Below, piece after piece: positions 48,701-61,017 of a stretch of 64,000 nucleotides of DNA. The DNA comes from Calliopum simillimum (Eukaryota > Arthropoda > Insecta > Diptera > Lauxaniidae), in contig OX638370.1 of assembly GCA_951812925.1 (NCBI GenBank), forward strand, positions 122,278,897 to 122,342,896, written 5' to 3'. A model generated the notes under the pieces. The model was not told the origin of the DNA, did not search any database, and saw only the letters and a program-made list of their open reading frames with translations. The position numbers and the translations under genes are program-made. Each line of letters starts with the position of its first letter. Position 1 is the first letter of the stretch.

Positions 48701-51700
48701 TCTTAACTTTATCTGTATATTTTCCTCTGAAATATCCAAACCTAAATTTGAGAAGGTGTTTTTGGCTATTTTTGAGGTTATAGGTTTGCAGAATACTCGA
48801 GTTCTTTTTGTTTTTTTTACTAACTGAATCATTTAATATTATTTCTCAACTTCAAAATGAGCTTCTTTCATTTCTATAGAATGCCAGCTTAATGCGGTTT
48901 ATAAAAAGCAATAATTGTGTTGCATTTTATGACAAAGATGTAGAATCGTGACGCACACTAGTGAAAAACATGCATATGCTTTCATTAATTGATTACATTT
49001 AAGGCGCTGCAAAAACATTTTGTTATTTTGAAAAACTATGAAAAACTGCACGTTTATTTTATGGAATTTAGGATTATTTTGTTATATTTTGCAAATATAA
49101 ATGCGACAGTACATTGTTTTTTTTTATTTTATAATTAGTTAGATCAGCAAATAACTTTAATGCATAAAATGTAAATCCAACATCGATTACCGTTTCTTCA
49201 CTTGCATGTGATAACTTCAATATTTTTGAATTTTTGCGCTGTAAATCACAATTTTTTTTTTTAAATATCTCATTTATACTTTTGTTTAAAAAAAGAAGGA
49301 AATTATTATGATTCTTTTTTTCTTTCATTGTTAAATAAAATTAAACTTGTTAATGTTACTAAGTTCTAATTATTCTTTTAATTTAATTGTATAAACCATT
49401 TTGTGCCTACCTTCCTAGGCGGTGCTATAGGACCTTCATCTAATGAACTGATACTCTCATTTGATTGTCCATTTGATATTTCAGCATTGCGTTCTGTAAA
49501 AATTTAAAAAGAATTTTCTAACACATAGCGTGGAATAAATTTTTCTTTTCAAATTTTACCTGCAGGTGGTGGTCCTGGTGGTGGAATTTTTGGTCGTGAT
49601 ATTAATGATTTGTCGACATGTTTGAGCACTGGAATTTCGCCAGCTGGCGGTAGCACCAATTTGGCACCAGCTAAATGAAAATTTCGATTTAAGGATTCTC
49701 CACTGGGTGAACGTTTATGACCAAAAGTTGTCATTGGCATTATATTACCACCACCAATAGCACTGGAGTCTTGAGCACTTTTTTCATAGCGATCGTAATA
49801 ACCGCCGTGGCCGCCACCACGTGGGCTACTATCAACAGAACGTAAATGAGGTAAAGTACCATATACTGCGTCAATTGATTGATTTTTATGATTTATTGTG
49901 CGTATATCGTTTGTATCATAGGTTTGTGAATGCCGTGGCGGATGTGGCAGAGTACCATAGAATGAATTTGAAACTGGTGGTGGTGCCGGAGCAGTACGTT
50001 TCTTAAGAGAGTTGACATTTGCTTAAATATAAATAAATGTAATAAATAATAAGTCTAGTTAAAATTGCCCAAAGTTAGGTATATTAATATATAATAAAAG
50101 TTGATTATCTCAAATTAACATTATTACCTGCAGATGTTGATTTCCTTGCACCTGTTATATGTGTAACATCACCACCTGCAATGTTACGCACAGCTCCTCT
50201 TCCGCTCTGGCTTGATGTAGAAATGGGGCTTGAACCGCCACCACAACCGCTATTACTAGTACTACCCAAATACTGACCAGTACCAACACCAATACCACCA
50301 CCACCACCGCTACCAGTCAGATGTTGCTTTGGCGAAGTGCCTGCCGATTGATTGTATGATGGTGGATTTGATGTTAATGTAAATTGCCGGTTAGGACAAT
50401 TGGCAATTGGACTAGATCCACTTTGTATAGAATCACATGTAGAGGAACGTGAACGAAGAACTGGGGAGTCACCACCAGCAAAGCTAGGTGGACGTGATCG
50501 AGATTTCTATGGTAAAAATTATTTTTTTGTTAAATATTTGCAGAAGAAATATTACTAGTCTACCAAAACTATTCAATAAAACTGGACTTATTTCTTACTC
50601 GTTCATCAATGACAGTATCATCATCAGAAAAATCAGTTGATCCATCCTCATTTGGTAGATTCCAATCGGTGTTGATGTGATCAAATGCACTTTTTTCTCG
50701 TTTCATGGCACATTCAATCTAAAAGACAGTCGTATTTTATTAAAAAAAAAAAAAATAAAAAATAAAGAAAACGATTGCACATACCAGTTCCTTACAGTTA
50801 CTATGTCCCATTTCTTTGGCAATATCAAGTGCTGTCTTATTTTGCGAATTACGCAATTCATAATCAGCTCCAGAACGTAACAACAATTTCATACACTCTC
50901 GACGATCATGTAATGCGCACAAGTGCATTGCAGTATTTTTACCAGTCACATCTATCATACCCGGTGGATTTGTGGCCTTATTAAGACCTTTTGGTGGCAT
51001 ATTTTGAATTAGGAAATCGACAATATGCAACGTTGAACCCATCTCACGTAGCACAGCCAAATGTAATGCTGTCTCTCCAGCATCCGATGAAGGGAGACAG
51101 CAAGTGAGATCAGCGCCTTCAGCCCAAACTTGCAACAGTTGACTCATGTCAGCATTAACTATTGCTTGTTCGAGATCACAACGTAAGTCATTGTCGTCGG
51201 CGCAAGTGCGCATTACATAACGTTTAGCTACGTATTTCGCGCGTATAAAATCATAACGCTCTTCCCTAAAAAAAATAAAGGATAAAATTAGAACATAATT
51301 GAATATTATTTGCTACCAACACACATGAAACATTGTTGGCTGAGCTTACTGTTCGATGTGTTTATGTAAAACACTGATAAAATCACACAATGCATAAAAT
51401 AAAAAAATAAAAAATAAAAAATTATTGGAAGCCAGGTTTGCGTTACTAGGGACCCACCATAGGTCAATCCTCATCAGACGAATTTGCCGACAGCCAAAAA
51501 ACTTTTCAAGCAGATTATATTTAACTTTTTGATGAGAATCACAGCAAAAAGAAAAATACGGCACATGTAAAAATTCTATTTTTTTTCCTGTTATGCATCG
51601 CCCTGCTCTTGTAAGTCATTGATATTATACTATTTTTGAGTAGCACGCGCAGTTTGAATGTTAATCAGTGTTGCTCTCTGAGGTTTTTTAGTTTTAATTG

Positions 51701-54700
51701 GTTTTTGGAACAGAAAATGAATTACATTATTTGCTACTAACAAGCATGGATCAGATAATATTGTTGGTTTGAGCTTAATGTTCGATGTGTTTATGTGATA
51801 CTCATTAAATCTATGTTATGTTCCAAAAACCATTCAAATTTAAATTTTAATCTATTTATTAAAGTTAATTTTCTCACATTGTACTTTCCGGTGCAAGTTT
51901 ACCCTTGCCCAAAGTGGCTTCCATAATATCATTTAACATGTTATTGCCCATGGCACGTGCAATTAATAAATTTGCTGTCGTTAGATTATCAAGCGTTAAG
52001 CTTTGTATTCTTGAATGATGAACTCCCAAATCACGATGTACACCAGAGCACTGTATGCACACAAGAACACCAAAATTGAGACTAATCCAAGTAACATCAT
52101 TCCTGGAGCCACAGTCACAACATTGGTCATTACCAGGCAGCATTTGGACGTATCTAGAAATGATTAAATTTTTTGTTATAACCGTGGTATTTTGTTAAAT
52201 TTGGATTAAGAAAAATGCTTTTAATTTGTCTTATTAACAACTTACCTTATAACAGTCTTTTGTAACTCGACTAAACTAGGACTCATTTGTGGATTTGCAT
52301 GCTGGAATGCTTTTGTTAAAGCCTTTTCCTTGCAATTCACTAAGACAGCCATCCAAGCTTTTTGATCAGCCTCATCTTCAGCTTGGAAATGATATGGACG
52401 ATTGTCTGAAAAAAAAGAGAACATACATTTCAGGTACATATTCATCTTTGTTAATGTGTGAATTTGCAATTAATTTTGTTCTATTCATAATTTCAATTTT
52501 AACATCAATAAGCTGCGTTATTATTACTTACAACTGATTAAATCAAAGCCTCTTTTATCATCTGGTACCGGTTTAATTTGGCATGTGAGCAAATTAACCC
52601 TAGTCGGTGGTTTTGTTTCATCCGCATGACAAATATCAAGAAATCCATCACTGGTAACACGACAACGACGCTTCTGCCACACACGACGCACTTTTCCCTC
52701 ACTTTTCTTGAGCAAATGTCCCGAACGAGTAACACCATGGTGTTTATCCCCCTGCAACTGATGCAAAGAATATCCAGCTCCACCTTTTTCAGTTGGCACA
52801 TTCTCAACACGTCCATCAAAGTCGGGCGTACTACGCAATAATGTTCGCAAATCCAATAAATTGCGACGATCTTCATCTTGCTTTTGTTTAATCACATGTA
52901 ATGTATCGCTCAAGTCGCCTATGTATGTGCCAAAATGTTCGATCGTTTGCAAGCCATCTTTAAAGTAACTACACAGAATAATAAACGAAATCACATTAAA
53001 CAAAAGTACAAGTAAAAGTATTGAAAAATTGAGAATTAAAGCAAATCACAATTGAAATGCAAATCATGTTCAATTTTATAGAGTTTTATGAACTTACTTA
53101 TTCAATGCATGGTAATACTCTATAAAGTGCTGTAACAGCTCGATGCCGGTCTTTGTTTTGATTTCCTTGTATTTTAGCAAATACTGCAAAGAAATATGTT
53201 AATTGTATTTTTAAAACAATTCAAATTGTTGAAATATTTATTTTGAAGCGTTAGGTCAATGTTATTTTAAGGGCTCTCAGAAATAACGCCAGAAAATTTT
53301 TTGGAAATAACGGCAGAAAAATCTTCATACAAAACTCTGGCGTTATTTCCATTTTGTTTTGGAAATAAAGAAAAAAGCTTTTCAGTCGTTATTTCCAAAA
53401 ATAATGTAGTTTAGAAAAAGGAAATAACGCCATAGAAAATAACGCCAGAAAATTGTTTGGAAGTAACGCCAGAAAAATCGGCGTACAAAATTCTGGCGTT
53501 ATTTCCATTTTGTTTTGGAAATAAAGCCAAAAATTTTTCTGGCGTTATATCCTAGTTAATTTTTGGTTTTATTTCCAAAACAAAATGGAAACAACGCCAG
53601 AATTTTGTATGCAGATTTTTCTGGCGTTGTTTCCAAAAAATTTTCTGGCGTTATTTCCTTTGGCATTATTTCCAAAAATTCTGGCGTTGTTTCCTAATCA
53701 GTTTTTGGCTTTATTTCCAAAAATTAATGCCAGCAAATTTCGGGCGTTATTTCCAAAAAATTTTCGGGCGTTATTTCCTATGGCGTTATTTCCGGGAGCC
53801 TATTTTCAGGTATTTTTAAAAGTTCAAACTGCCATAAAATAGAAAAATTGATAACGGAACTTTAGTACTCGAAATTTTCGTTAAAACACTTTTCTAGGGT
53901 GTAAGGTCGCGATCAGAGTTCAGAGCTTTGAGCAAAGTTGCGCTCAAGCCAAAGCGCCGCAAACGCTTCGTTTTGCTTTTTTATGTGAGTTTTCTTCTAT
54001 TGACCTCTATTCCATCTATTCTTTTATTTTCCTGTTCTAGTTCGACTGGAAACACAAAAAAAGTGCATAACAAAGCGTGTGCGGCGCTGAAAAGCACATT
54101 CAAAGCGCTAAACCGCTACAGTTCTAGCATCGCAACGCTTTCATTATGATAGCGTTGCGCTTTTTTCATACAAATAGTTCTACACTGTTGTAAAGCTATG
54201 AATTTATTTGCAAAACACGCATGTTTGTACATACTTCGCATGTTTGTAGCTGATACAATCGTCGCTCCTTTTCCATTTCATCAGCTACAACTGCGGCATC
54301 GATTTCTGTACGAACCATACCAGCTTCTTTTGCCTGTGCCTTTTTTTCTTTTTCAATTTTTAGAAACTTTGCTTCATAATCTTTTGCAGCTTTATCAAAT
54401 GGACGTTTCATTTCACCTTTGACACCACGTAATTCACTTTTAAGCATAGAATCGACAGGAAACATGATAATATTGTTGATATTTTGCATCTGAAAAAATT
54501 AAAAAAAAAAATGAAGTAATACACGTAAGTAGTGATACAGCCTTGATAAAAAAAAAAACGGCAGGTGGCACTCGGGGAGTGGCCGATGATATTGGAAGCT
54601 AATGCTTATTTCCTTGTCTCATAACTGTTTTCAACTCATAAAATTTTAAACTACGCCAAAGAGTAGGGCCCATCATGCTCGTTCGAATCTGCTTGTAAAT

Positions 54701-55533
54701 TGGAGTTTGTCTTACTGGTGGTATTTGCCTTATATCTCCAACGGCAAACATGTCGAGTCCTCCGAAATTACTGTTGTTACCAGTAATTTGACACAAACGA
54801 GAATTAATATTATTAAAAAGTTGGGCACTAATCATGCTGATTTCATCAATCAAAATCAATTTAATAAATCTGAAAAGTGATCTGTACAAATGTAAGTTTT
54901 TCCATTTCAAAAAGCAGAAACACGTTTATATCAACTGTGTATATCCATATGTGAAATGTATATATCTATATATATGAGCGCCCCTCTTACGTTCGAAAAA
55001 TAAGTGAGAGAGAGAGAGAGAGAGAGCATGAGCTGGTGCGCGCAATGTTTATAAACATATATATATGTATACATACATATATACTGTATACTGTACTTTG
55101 TATACAGTACGTCTCTATTTTTATATGTGTGACGCATTTTCGTTGCAAACATCCGTTACACTTTTTCGTTGCATGTTTTCGCTGTTCAGACTCTGCCTCT
55201 CAAAACGTCCGATAAGGAAGCATTAGCTTCCAAAAATTTTTCCACTTACTAGAGTTTTCATTAAAGCGCTTAGCTCCTTAGTTACAACTGAGAACTTGAG
55301 AAATGCTGCTCCAATATCTGGCTCATCTTGATCAATAATTTTGCCACCAAGACGTTCCAGTGCACGTACCAAGAACATTTCGTTGTCAACATGAGCTGAA
55401 AATAAAGTGATGAGTTAGTGATGGTGTTATGACAACGGAAAAGAAAATAATTTGGCTTACTGTTGCCCGAATTGTGTATTGCCTTCACAGCCTTTTTGAG
55501 TTTCGTTAAGCCTTCCCGATCGAATTCCAGCCG
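45724..55533 (-). CDS. Asap: ASAP: ArfGAP with SH3, ankyrin-repeat and PH domains (5' exon missing)
   Basis: Exons, 5' to 3': 55533-55461, 55395-55250, 54489-54235, 53183-53098, 52968-52532, 52405-52246, 52153-51878, 51265-50785, 50718-50599, 50506-50128, 50021-49560, 49493-49411, 47256-47068, 45921-45724. All phases close, giving 1114 residues to the stop. Domains in order: BAR (RLEFDREGLTKLKKAVKAIH to the RSTPDF region), PH (RSGHLLKKSEGKVRRVWQKR ... FQAEDEADQKAWMAVL), ArfGAP zinc finger (CCDCGSRNDVTWISLNFGVL, CIQCSGVHRDLGVHHSRIQS), ankyrin repeats (GETALHLAVL, KNTAMHLCAL, NKTALDIAKEMG), a Ser/Gly/Pro-rich linker (PKIPPPGPPPAG), and a C-terminal SH3 (ALYDCAADNDDELEFKEGE). It stimulates GTP hydrolysis on Arf1-type GTPases and bends membrane. 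The N-terminal roughly 45 residues were not found and probably lie beyond 64000 or in an exon I missed. Confidence 0.95.
46032..46815. mobile_element. MITE in the last ASAP intron, TIR ATTCTACTCACGA
   Basis: TGGGCGATTCTACTCACGAG at 46032 is mirrored by CGTGAGTAGAATTACCCA ending near 46818. The interior frames on the minus strand (46127-46315, 46471-46695) resemble nothing known to me. Its target duplication was not resolved. Confidence 0.6.
47876..48465. repeat. Inverted pair of LTR-end/primer-binding-site-like sequences in an ASAP intron
   Basis: TTGGCGCCCAACGTGGCAAA at about 48420-48440 is mirrored by the complement at about 47900-47925 (TTTTGCCTCGTTGGGCGCCA). Both lie next to TTTTCACAATTT and to TTTTCTTTG words. 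TGGCGCCCAAC matches the 3' end of a tRNA-Lys and is the primer-binding site of several insect LTR retrotransposons. The sequence between (TTCGGAGTCAAGAAATATAT..., GACCCCCCGATAAACACTCC) may be two LTR pieces in opposite orientation. No gag or pol reading is present. Confidence 0.5.
51303..51800. repeat. Direct repeats flanking intronic sequence in ASAP
   Basis: A segment with TTCGATGTGTTTATGT preceded by TTGTTGG(C/T)T(T)GAGCTTA occurs near 51335-51367 and again near 51755-51797. About 420 bp separate them. It may be a local duplication or the ends of an unknown insertion. Confidence 0.45.
53270..53805. mobile_element. Element with ends built of tandem GGAAATAACGCC words, in an ASAP intron
   Basis: About fifteen copies of GGCGTTATTTCC or its complement run through the segment. 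The outer words GGGCTCTCAGAAATAACGCC (53271) and GGCGTTATTTCCGGGAGCC (ending near 53800) are mirror images, so the whole is an inverted-repeat element. The core word is shared with 25270-25860. Confidence 0.65.
54599..54910 (-). pseudogene. PIF1-type helicase fragment from a Helitron
   Basis: The 103-residue frame reads LILIDEISMISAQLFNNINS (Walker B-like DE), GGLDMFAVGDIRQIPPV (helicase motif III) and LWRSLKFYELKTVMRQGN. This is the PIF1-like helicase domain of Helitron transposons or PIF1 genes. It lacks Walker A and the C-terminal motifs and lies in an ASAP intron on the same strand as the gene. A Helitron remnant is the most likely source. No Rep domain or CTRR end was found next to it. 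Confidence 0.8.
54945..55130. repeat. Microsatellite patch (GA)n and (ATAT/GTAT)n
   Basis: A GAGAGAGA run of about 24 bases lies near 55003-55026. Alternating ATATATGTATACATAC follows near 55055-55110. Both are inside an ASAP intron. Confidence 0.85.
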
Positions 55534-56109
55534 CTAAAAGTAAAATAATAAATTTATGATATTTTAGGAAGATTTTTTTTTAATTATTCATTAGGAAGAT
55601 TAAAAAAAAGTTATTAAAACGAAAAAAACAGTTATAAGTTTAATTGTTTTAATTCCAAAATGTTCCTTAACATTAGTAATTTTCACATAATTAATTAGTC
55701 CAGCATTGCTAATATGTATGTATGTAAATTGTGTAATTAAATGTTAATATACAATTTTAATTTTAGACCAGAGATAATGAAACTCAATACTAAAGCATTT
55801 TATCAATGTATAAAAGCTTATTGAAAGCTTTTGTTTTGCATAAGCTGCAAGTGAAGCAGATCTGCACAACTACTGAAACTATTGAACGCTTATCTATGAG
55901 TGAATGCGCATACGGAAAGCTTTTAAGCACAAAAGCTCAATTGCCCGTGGGCATAGGCTTTAAACATCACTGTTTTAGACCCAATTTTTTCGTCAAAAAG
56001 CACTAGAAAAGCAAAGTAATTGAATTACTTATATACATCCCATGACAAAATGAATATACCATGTCTAGAGTAGGTATAAAAAAATAATTTTTCTTTTAAT
56101 TGAAGTAAA

Positions 56110-56303
56110 TTTTTCTTGTGGAGTTTGATTATAAATTCAATGATTACCAAAATTGTCGTGTCGGTTCAATCAAAGACCTTGGAATACATTTTGATGGTAA
56201 ACTGAACTGCAAAAATCATACCAATGAAATTTGTGACAAATCTTCGTCTCTGTTTGGCTATCTCATCATATCCGGAATTTTCGAAAACCGAATATTTTTA
56301 TAG
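56110..56303 (+). pseudogene. Non-LTR reverse-transcriptase fragment
   Basis: The frame reads VGSIKDLGIHFDGKLNCKNH, matching the (V)xSIKDLGV.FDSKLxFxxH block downstream of the active site in Jockey/CR1-type reverse transcriptases. It ends after about 60 residues. No other domain is present. Confidence 0.7.
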
Positions 56304-56599
56304 AGTTCTGGGTCCGTTGGAAATAGTTCAGGTGTTCTTTCACAAAATTCGCAATAGTTCAGTGAAATTGAACCAAAAATCGAAGATATGTCGTTTTTTC
56401 TTCAGTCCCGCTTTTTTCACGTAGAGGAATTCTGATAGCATTTTTGAGCTTACAAGAAAGAGATCTAGAGTTCTTTATATTTAAATTTTAATGTTACTTT
56501 ACCGACTGTTGTTGTTTTTTTTTATTTTATTTTTCCCAAATAGAGGTCTTAGAATTAAGTCCAACAACAAGAAAAACATTTGCCGCTCGAACTTACTTT

Positions 56600-57715
56600 T
56601 GGAGATATAGCTATTGGAAGATCGGGATATGTTGAGAACCTCTGGATGGATTTCAAAAATATTGATGTCATATGAAAGGTATTTTAGCGGACTATATAAT
56701 TGCGAATTTTTCAATTTGAGTGATAGTTTTCGAGATATGACAAATTTTCAAAAATTCACCCCATTTTTTTTTCCCAAAAAATCGTTATTTTTCCCAAAAA
56801 AATGTGTTATTAACCTATAATTTTTATAACTAAATTAGGAAGCCCAATTTATTTCCTTTCATTTGATATGCGACATGCATCTGAAATTGCATCATTAATA
56901 CACTTTTATAGAAAAAAACAAAAATGGACCAAATCAATTTTCTTGAAATTAGGAACTTTAAACAACAACAATGCCAGAACAGACAACAACAACAATGCCA
57001 GAACAGACAACAACAACAACAATAACTTTACTTCTACTGCAACAACAACAAAAAGAACCAGCTACTTGTGCAAGCGCTTATTATTTTAAAAAAATTAAAA
57101 ATTTGTATTAATAATTGCGCGCGTAATTTGGCTAGCAAACAATGTGTTGAATAAATTATATACTGATCCGCGGCCGAAGGCCGCCGCAAAGCCGATGTTG
57201 GATGTCTGACAGTTTTAAATCCTGAGCAGCGGCCGCAGAACGCCCACTTACCCCTACTCTTATGTAAAATTACTGTTGTTGTAGTAGTAGTAAAGTTGTT
57301 GTTTTTGTCTGTTCTGGCATTGTTGTTGTTAAAAGTTCCTAATTTCAAGAAAATTGATTTAGTCCGTTTTTGTTTTTTTCTATAACAATTTATTAATGAT
57401 GCAATTTCAGATACATGTCGCATATAACATGAAAGGAAATAAATTGGGCTTCCTTATTTAGTTATTAAAATTACAGGTTAATAACACATTTTTTGGGGCA
57501 AAAATGGGGTGAATTTTTGAAAAATTGTCATATATGGAAAACTATTGACCAAATTGAAAAATTATATAGTCCGATAAAATACCTTTCATATGACATCAAT
57601 ATTTTCAAAATCCATAAAGGAGTTCTCAACTTATACCGATTTTTATAAAAGATATATCCGGATCTTCCGATGGCAATATCTCCGAAAGAAAGATTCGAGC
57701 GGCAGTTGTTTTTGT
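56600..57715. mobile_element. Foldback element, GGAGATATAGC family, copy B, with an embedded GC-rich module
   Basis: GGAGATATAGCTATTGGAAG at 56602 is mirrored near 57660-57695 (GATCTTCCGATGGCAATATC). The arms share AAATTGGGCTTCCT and AACAACAATGCCAGAACAGA. The centre (57150-57265) carries the same GC-rich block as the Cul4 intron array (CTGATCCGCGGCCGAAGGCC, then GCCCACTTACCCCTACT), without the AAAATCTTGAAA repeats. Confidence 0.7.
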
Positions 57716-59046
57716 TTTTGTTGTAATTAATTCTCAAAGCCCTATTTGGGCAAAAAAAAAAAAAAAAACAACAACAGTCGGTAAAGTAAAATTGTTCCAA
57801 TTTTTTTCCGATGAAAAAATTTTTCATAAAAAAATCGAAAAAAAAATTTTTCCAAAATATTCGTACTTTTTATTTTAATCGAAAAATCAGAAAAATTTTG
57901 AGTTTTCTTCTAAGCAGTATCCGAAAGTGAAAATTTTAACGTAACGGGAGTTCTGGGTAGCACTCTAATTTTTCGATTAAAATGAAAAGTACGAATATTT
58001 TGGGTTTTTTGGGTTTTATTGGGTTTTTTTAATATTCAATAAAAAAAAGCTTTAAATCTTTCAAAAAGAAGTGTTAATTATTTTTTGAATTAATTTTAAT
58101 GAACTTATTAAATATATAACTAATAATAATAAATAAATAATATAATAAAATATTACAAAAATATTCTTTATTCCCACTTGGGATTATTTTCACGAAGAAA
58201 TCTATAGACTTTTACAAGCTTGGTAGCTTTTTCAGTTCCAAGAGTATTTCGAAAGGGTGACCAAATTCATCCATATGTAGAAAAAATTCGTTCAATTCCT
58301 GTAGGGCTTGAAGGGCAAGAATGCAATTTTTTGAATAATTCACAAAATTCAGCTGGTATGTTGTTTTGTTTTGCAGTTTTTATCTCCATTATCTGCCACC
58401 ATTTGGATGCAGAAAATTTTTTAATAACATCTTCTTTAACATGTTCGGTGGAAAAAAATCCTTGTCTTCGATTTGAAAGTTCATAAAAATTGTATGGAAT
58501 TCAGGATAACGTCCACTTAACCAATTTTCAGCTTGCAGCTCTTGCTCGGAACTTAATCTTCGGCTTCTACATAGAGGATCAGTGATGTAGGCAAGAAGAT
58601 GAAAAGGTAAAATGGATTCATAAAATTTTTTCTTGATGTCATCCCTTAAACTAGTTAGTTCTGAGGATTCAAGGAGATCCAACCAGATATCCACCGCTTT
58701 TGTTGTGTCGCTCTGCAAGAAATCCAAAGAGTTACTAACTATAGTTAGAATAGAGACCAACATTAAATTAATTACACAGGCCTGCAAATTCGACACTTTT
58801 TTTCCTCTCTTGATTTTTGAAGCCAATATTGGTGGTTTGGGACCTCCTTATCATGAATCTGAACTTGGTTTATTTCCATCACATCAGAATTTTGAGATAT
58901 TTTAATTTTCATAACCTCAAAAATAATAAATAATCGTTCGTTTTTCACAGTTATTTTAAGTTTTCTCGAAATTCTTACGTGATAAAGCAATTATTTAAGC
59001 GGATTTGTACTCAACATCAAAAAATACATTGTAAATAATTCTTGTA

Positions 59047-59190
59047 TTTGGTGTACAACTTAAAATCCGGAATTTGACGGTGGATGTCCGTACTAACAAA
59101 TATCGTGAAAGCTCGAACTTTATATATATGTCATTTTGAAGGTACATTTGACAGCTGTCAAAATTAGTCAACAAAACAATTTTATGATAA
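59047..59190. mobile_element. Truncated mariner end inside the hAT pseudogene
   Basis: TTTGGTGTACAACTTAAAAT starts after TA at 59045. The next 130 bases, with TTGACGGTGGATGTCCGTAC and GGTACATTTGACAGCTGTCA, match the right end of the element at 40546-41455 in inverted orientation. The element breaks off near 59190. Confidence 0.8.
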
Positions 59191-59234
59191 TTTTATATTG
59201 AACTAATTAAATAGTCATTTTTGCAATTTTTCAA

Positions 59235-59690
59235 CAGACGAAAGCAAGTGTTAACATGGAAATTGATTACATATGTTTCGGCTACTTCCACATACATATT
59301 TATATATTTTCATATATAAACATGTATATAGCCTCATCAGATCAGTTTTAGTTAAATCTTGCCAGAAACCGTACTCGAACCCGTGACTCCGGTTTTCTAA
59401 TGAAAGAGAACGCGGTGCTTAAGCGATTGTGCTATAGGTCACGAGTAAACTCTCTGAGCAGGATCGCCATTATGCATAAATCATAAGGCTCACTAGCGCC
59501 TTCTGTTGTGAAAAATTGCCAAATTGTTATTGGTAACACACTCTGGTTTTGAGACATGCTACGCTAGCTACAATTAAAACCTACAAGGGCGGATTTGTTT
59601 TCCACATACAATGCAGGCTCTCGAAATTACGAGAATTTTAATGATAGATAGGCAGGTTCCCCTAGATAAATTATGAAGTTAGTTTATTGA
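59235..59690 (-). repeat. tRNA-derived SINE in the hAT pseudogene
   Basis: On the minus strand the A-box-like TAGCACAATCGCTTAAG (about 59435) and the B-box-like GGGTTCGAGTAC (about 59375) are spaced as in a tRNA. CATATGTTTCGGCTAC near 59270 also occurs in the foldback at 22900. A working cloverleaf is not evident. Confidence 0.6.
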
Positions 59691-60524
59691 CTGTTTTTTA
59701 TTGCTTGTATAGTACTAATGAAAGTACCAACCAAGATTTAGATAATGCGCAGAGCACCCATACGTCAATATGTGTGGAAACTCTTGCTCTATGCATTTTC
59801 GGAACGCTTTCAATTTGTTTTCGTTGTCAGTGCAAACCGCAAAAACCTCTTGCTTATATTTATGTTTTATTTCAAGAATGGCTTCTCTTGCTAATTCGAA
59901 ACACTTTTCCGCAGTTTTTTTTTTCTGATCCACAATCAACTGCATTTAAAAGATACGAGTTTGAACCTGTATGCATACTGTGAGCAATTATGAAATCGTT
60001 TCGAACACTTGACCATCGGTCTACTAACAATGTAACGCACGCATTTTCTAAATCGTGAACCATTTTTTCATCGACCTCATCTGATATTTCATCCAGAAGT
60101 GGTCCGGCGAGCTGCTTTCTATTTTTGTAAAGTTGTTTTCGACGACAGAAAATGGTATATTGTTGGCGAAAACAAATCTTGCAATGTCTTTATTTAATTT
60201 GTTGGATTTTGAAGTTGGAGTCGAAATAGTAAAATCTTTCATTGTTGATTGCATTCTCGGTTTTTTTGATACACTTTCTGCTACTGTAGAATTTGAGCAA
60301 CTTGCACTTTCATCTGAACTATCTGTGTCCAAATCTGCCTTCTTTCGTTCCTTACATTTTTTAAGATGTGCGCGAATCCTCTCAATTTTGAATGATACTT
60401 TTTGCCGACAATGCTGGCAAACCGTTGTTCCATCTTCAATGCTGTCTATTTCCGACCACTCAACGCTTGATTTTCTGCCGCTCCCTGATTGCATATTAGA
60501 TTCTATTTTGTAAAATAATAACGG

Positions 60525-61015
60525 TATTCACGAAGTAGGGCAGCCAGTGTGGCAAAAGGGTAGAAGAGCAAATCTGCTCTAAACAACAACAAAATAAATT
60601 AAAGAAATTTAGCTACAAGTTAGCTCTCTTGCTACACAAAACCCTTGAGTAAATTTGAATAGCTTTTCTACTACAGACAAATGTGTCAGAATTATGTTGA
60701 CATTTGTTTTTAAATAAAATTAATTTTTGTTTTTTTTTGCAAATTATAATAAAATGAACCGGCAAAAGGAAAATCATAAAGCAGAAAAGACACTAAAAAC
60801 ACCCATGGACTTTTCTCATTCTTCCGTGGTAGGTATTTTCCTTAGTTTTGATTCATTAATTTTGACACTAAATTTTTTTTATTTTTTAAAATTAACAAAA
60901 TCCAGCTGATTTCGTAGCTCTTTAGCAATGATGCTACACAGCCGATCGCTAACTTAGCACACACTGTGCTTTTTAGCTAATCTGCCCTGCCAGCTGCCCT
61001 ACTTCGTGAATACCA
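60525..61015. mobile_element. MITE with TIR GGTATTCACGAAGTAGGGCAGC-type ends, copy 2
   Basis: GGTATTCACGAAGTAGGGCA near 60530 is mirrored by TGCCCTACTTCGTGAATACC ending near 61012. The body is collinear with 24287-24715 and holds a comparable short frame (MNRQKENHKAEKTLKTPMDF). It lies just upstream of the hAT transposase start, so it inserted into that element. Confidence 0.8.
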
Positions 61016-61017
61016 CT

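Larger units (their letters stand above)
58168..60494 (-). pseudogene. BED-finger hAT transposase, broken
   Basis: It starts MQSGSGRKSSVEW at 60494 with a BED zinc finger (VCQHCRQKVSFKIERIRAHL then KKC). After several frame changes (about 60130-60050, 59935 and others) it continues with LLDEISDEVDEKMVHDLENA, NDFIIAHSMHTGSNSYLLNA, and VCTDNENKLKAFRKCIEQEF, ending TYGCSAHYLNL near 59725. The C-terminal third resumes at 58826 (LAYITDPLCRSRRLSSEQEL) and ends with the hAT dimerisation block: SPTGIERIFSTYG, an in-frame TGA, then IWSPFRNTLG and FLRENNPKWE with a stop at 58168. The mariner/SINE insertion and a deletion separate the two parts. It cannot make an active transposase. Confidence 0.85.

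Noticed and set aside
59340..59450. A host tRNA gene on the minus strand
   Set aside because: Box spacing is tRNA-like but the stems do not close and the unit is repeated elsewhere, so it is a SINE.
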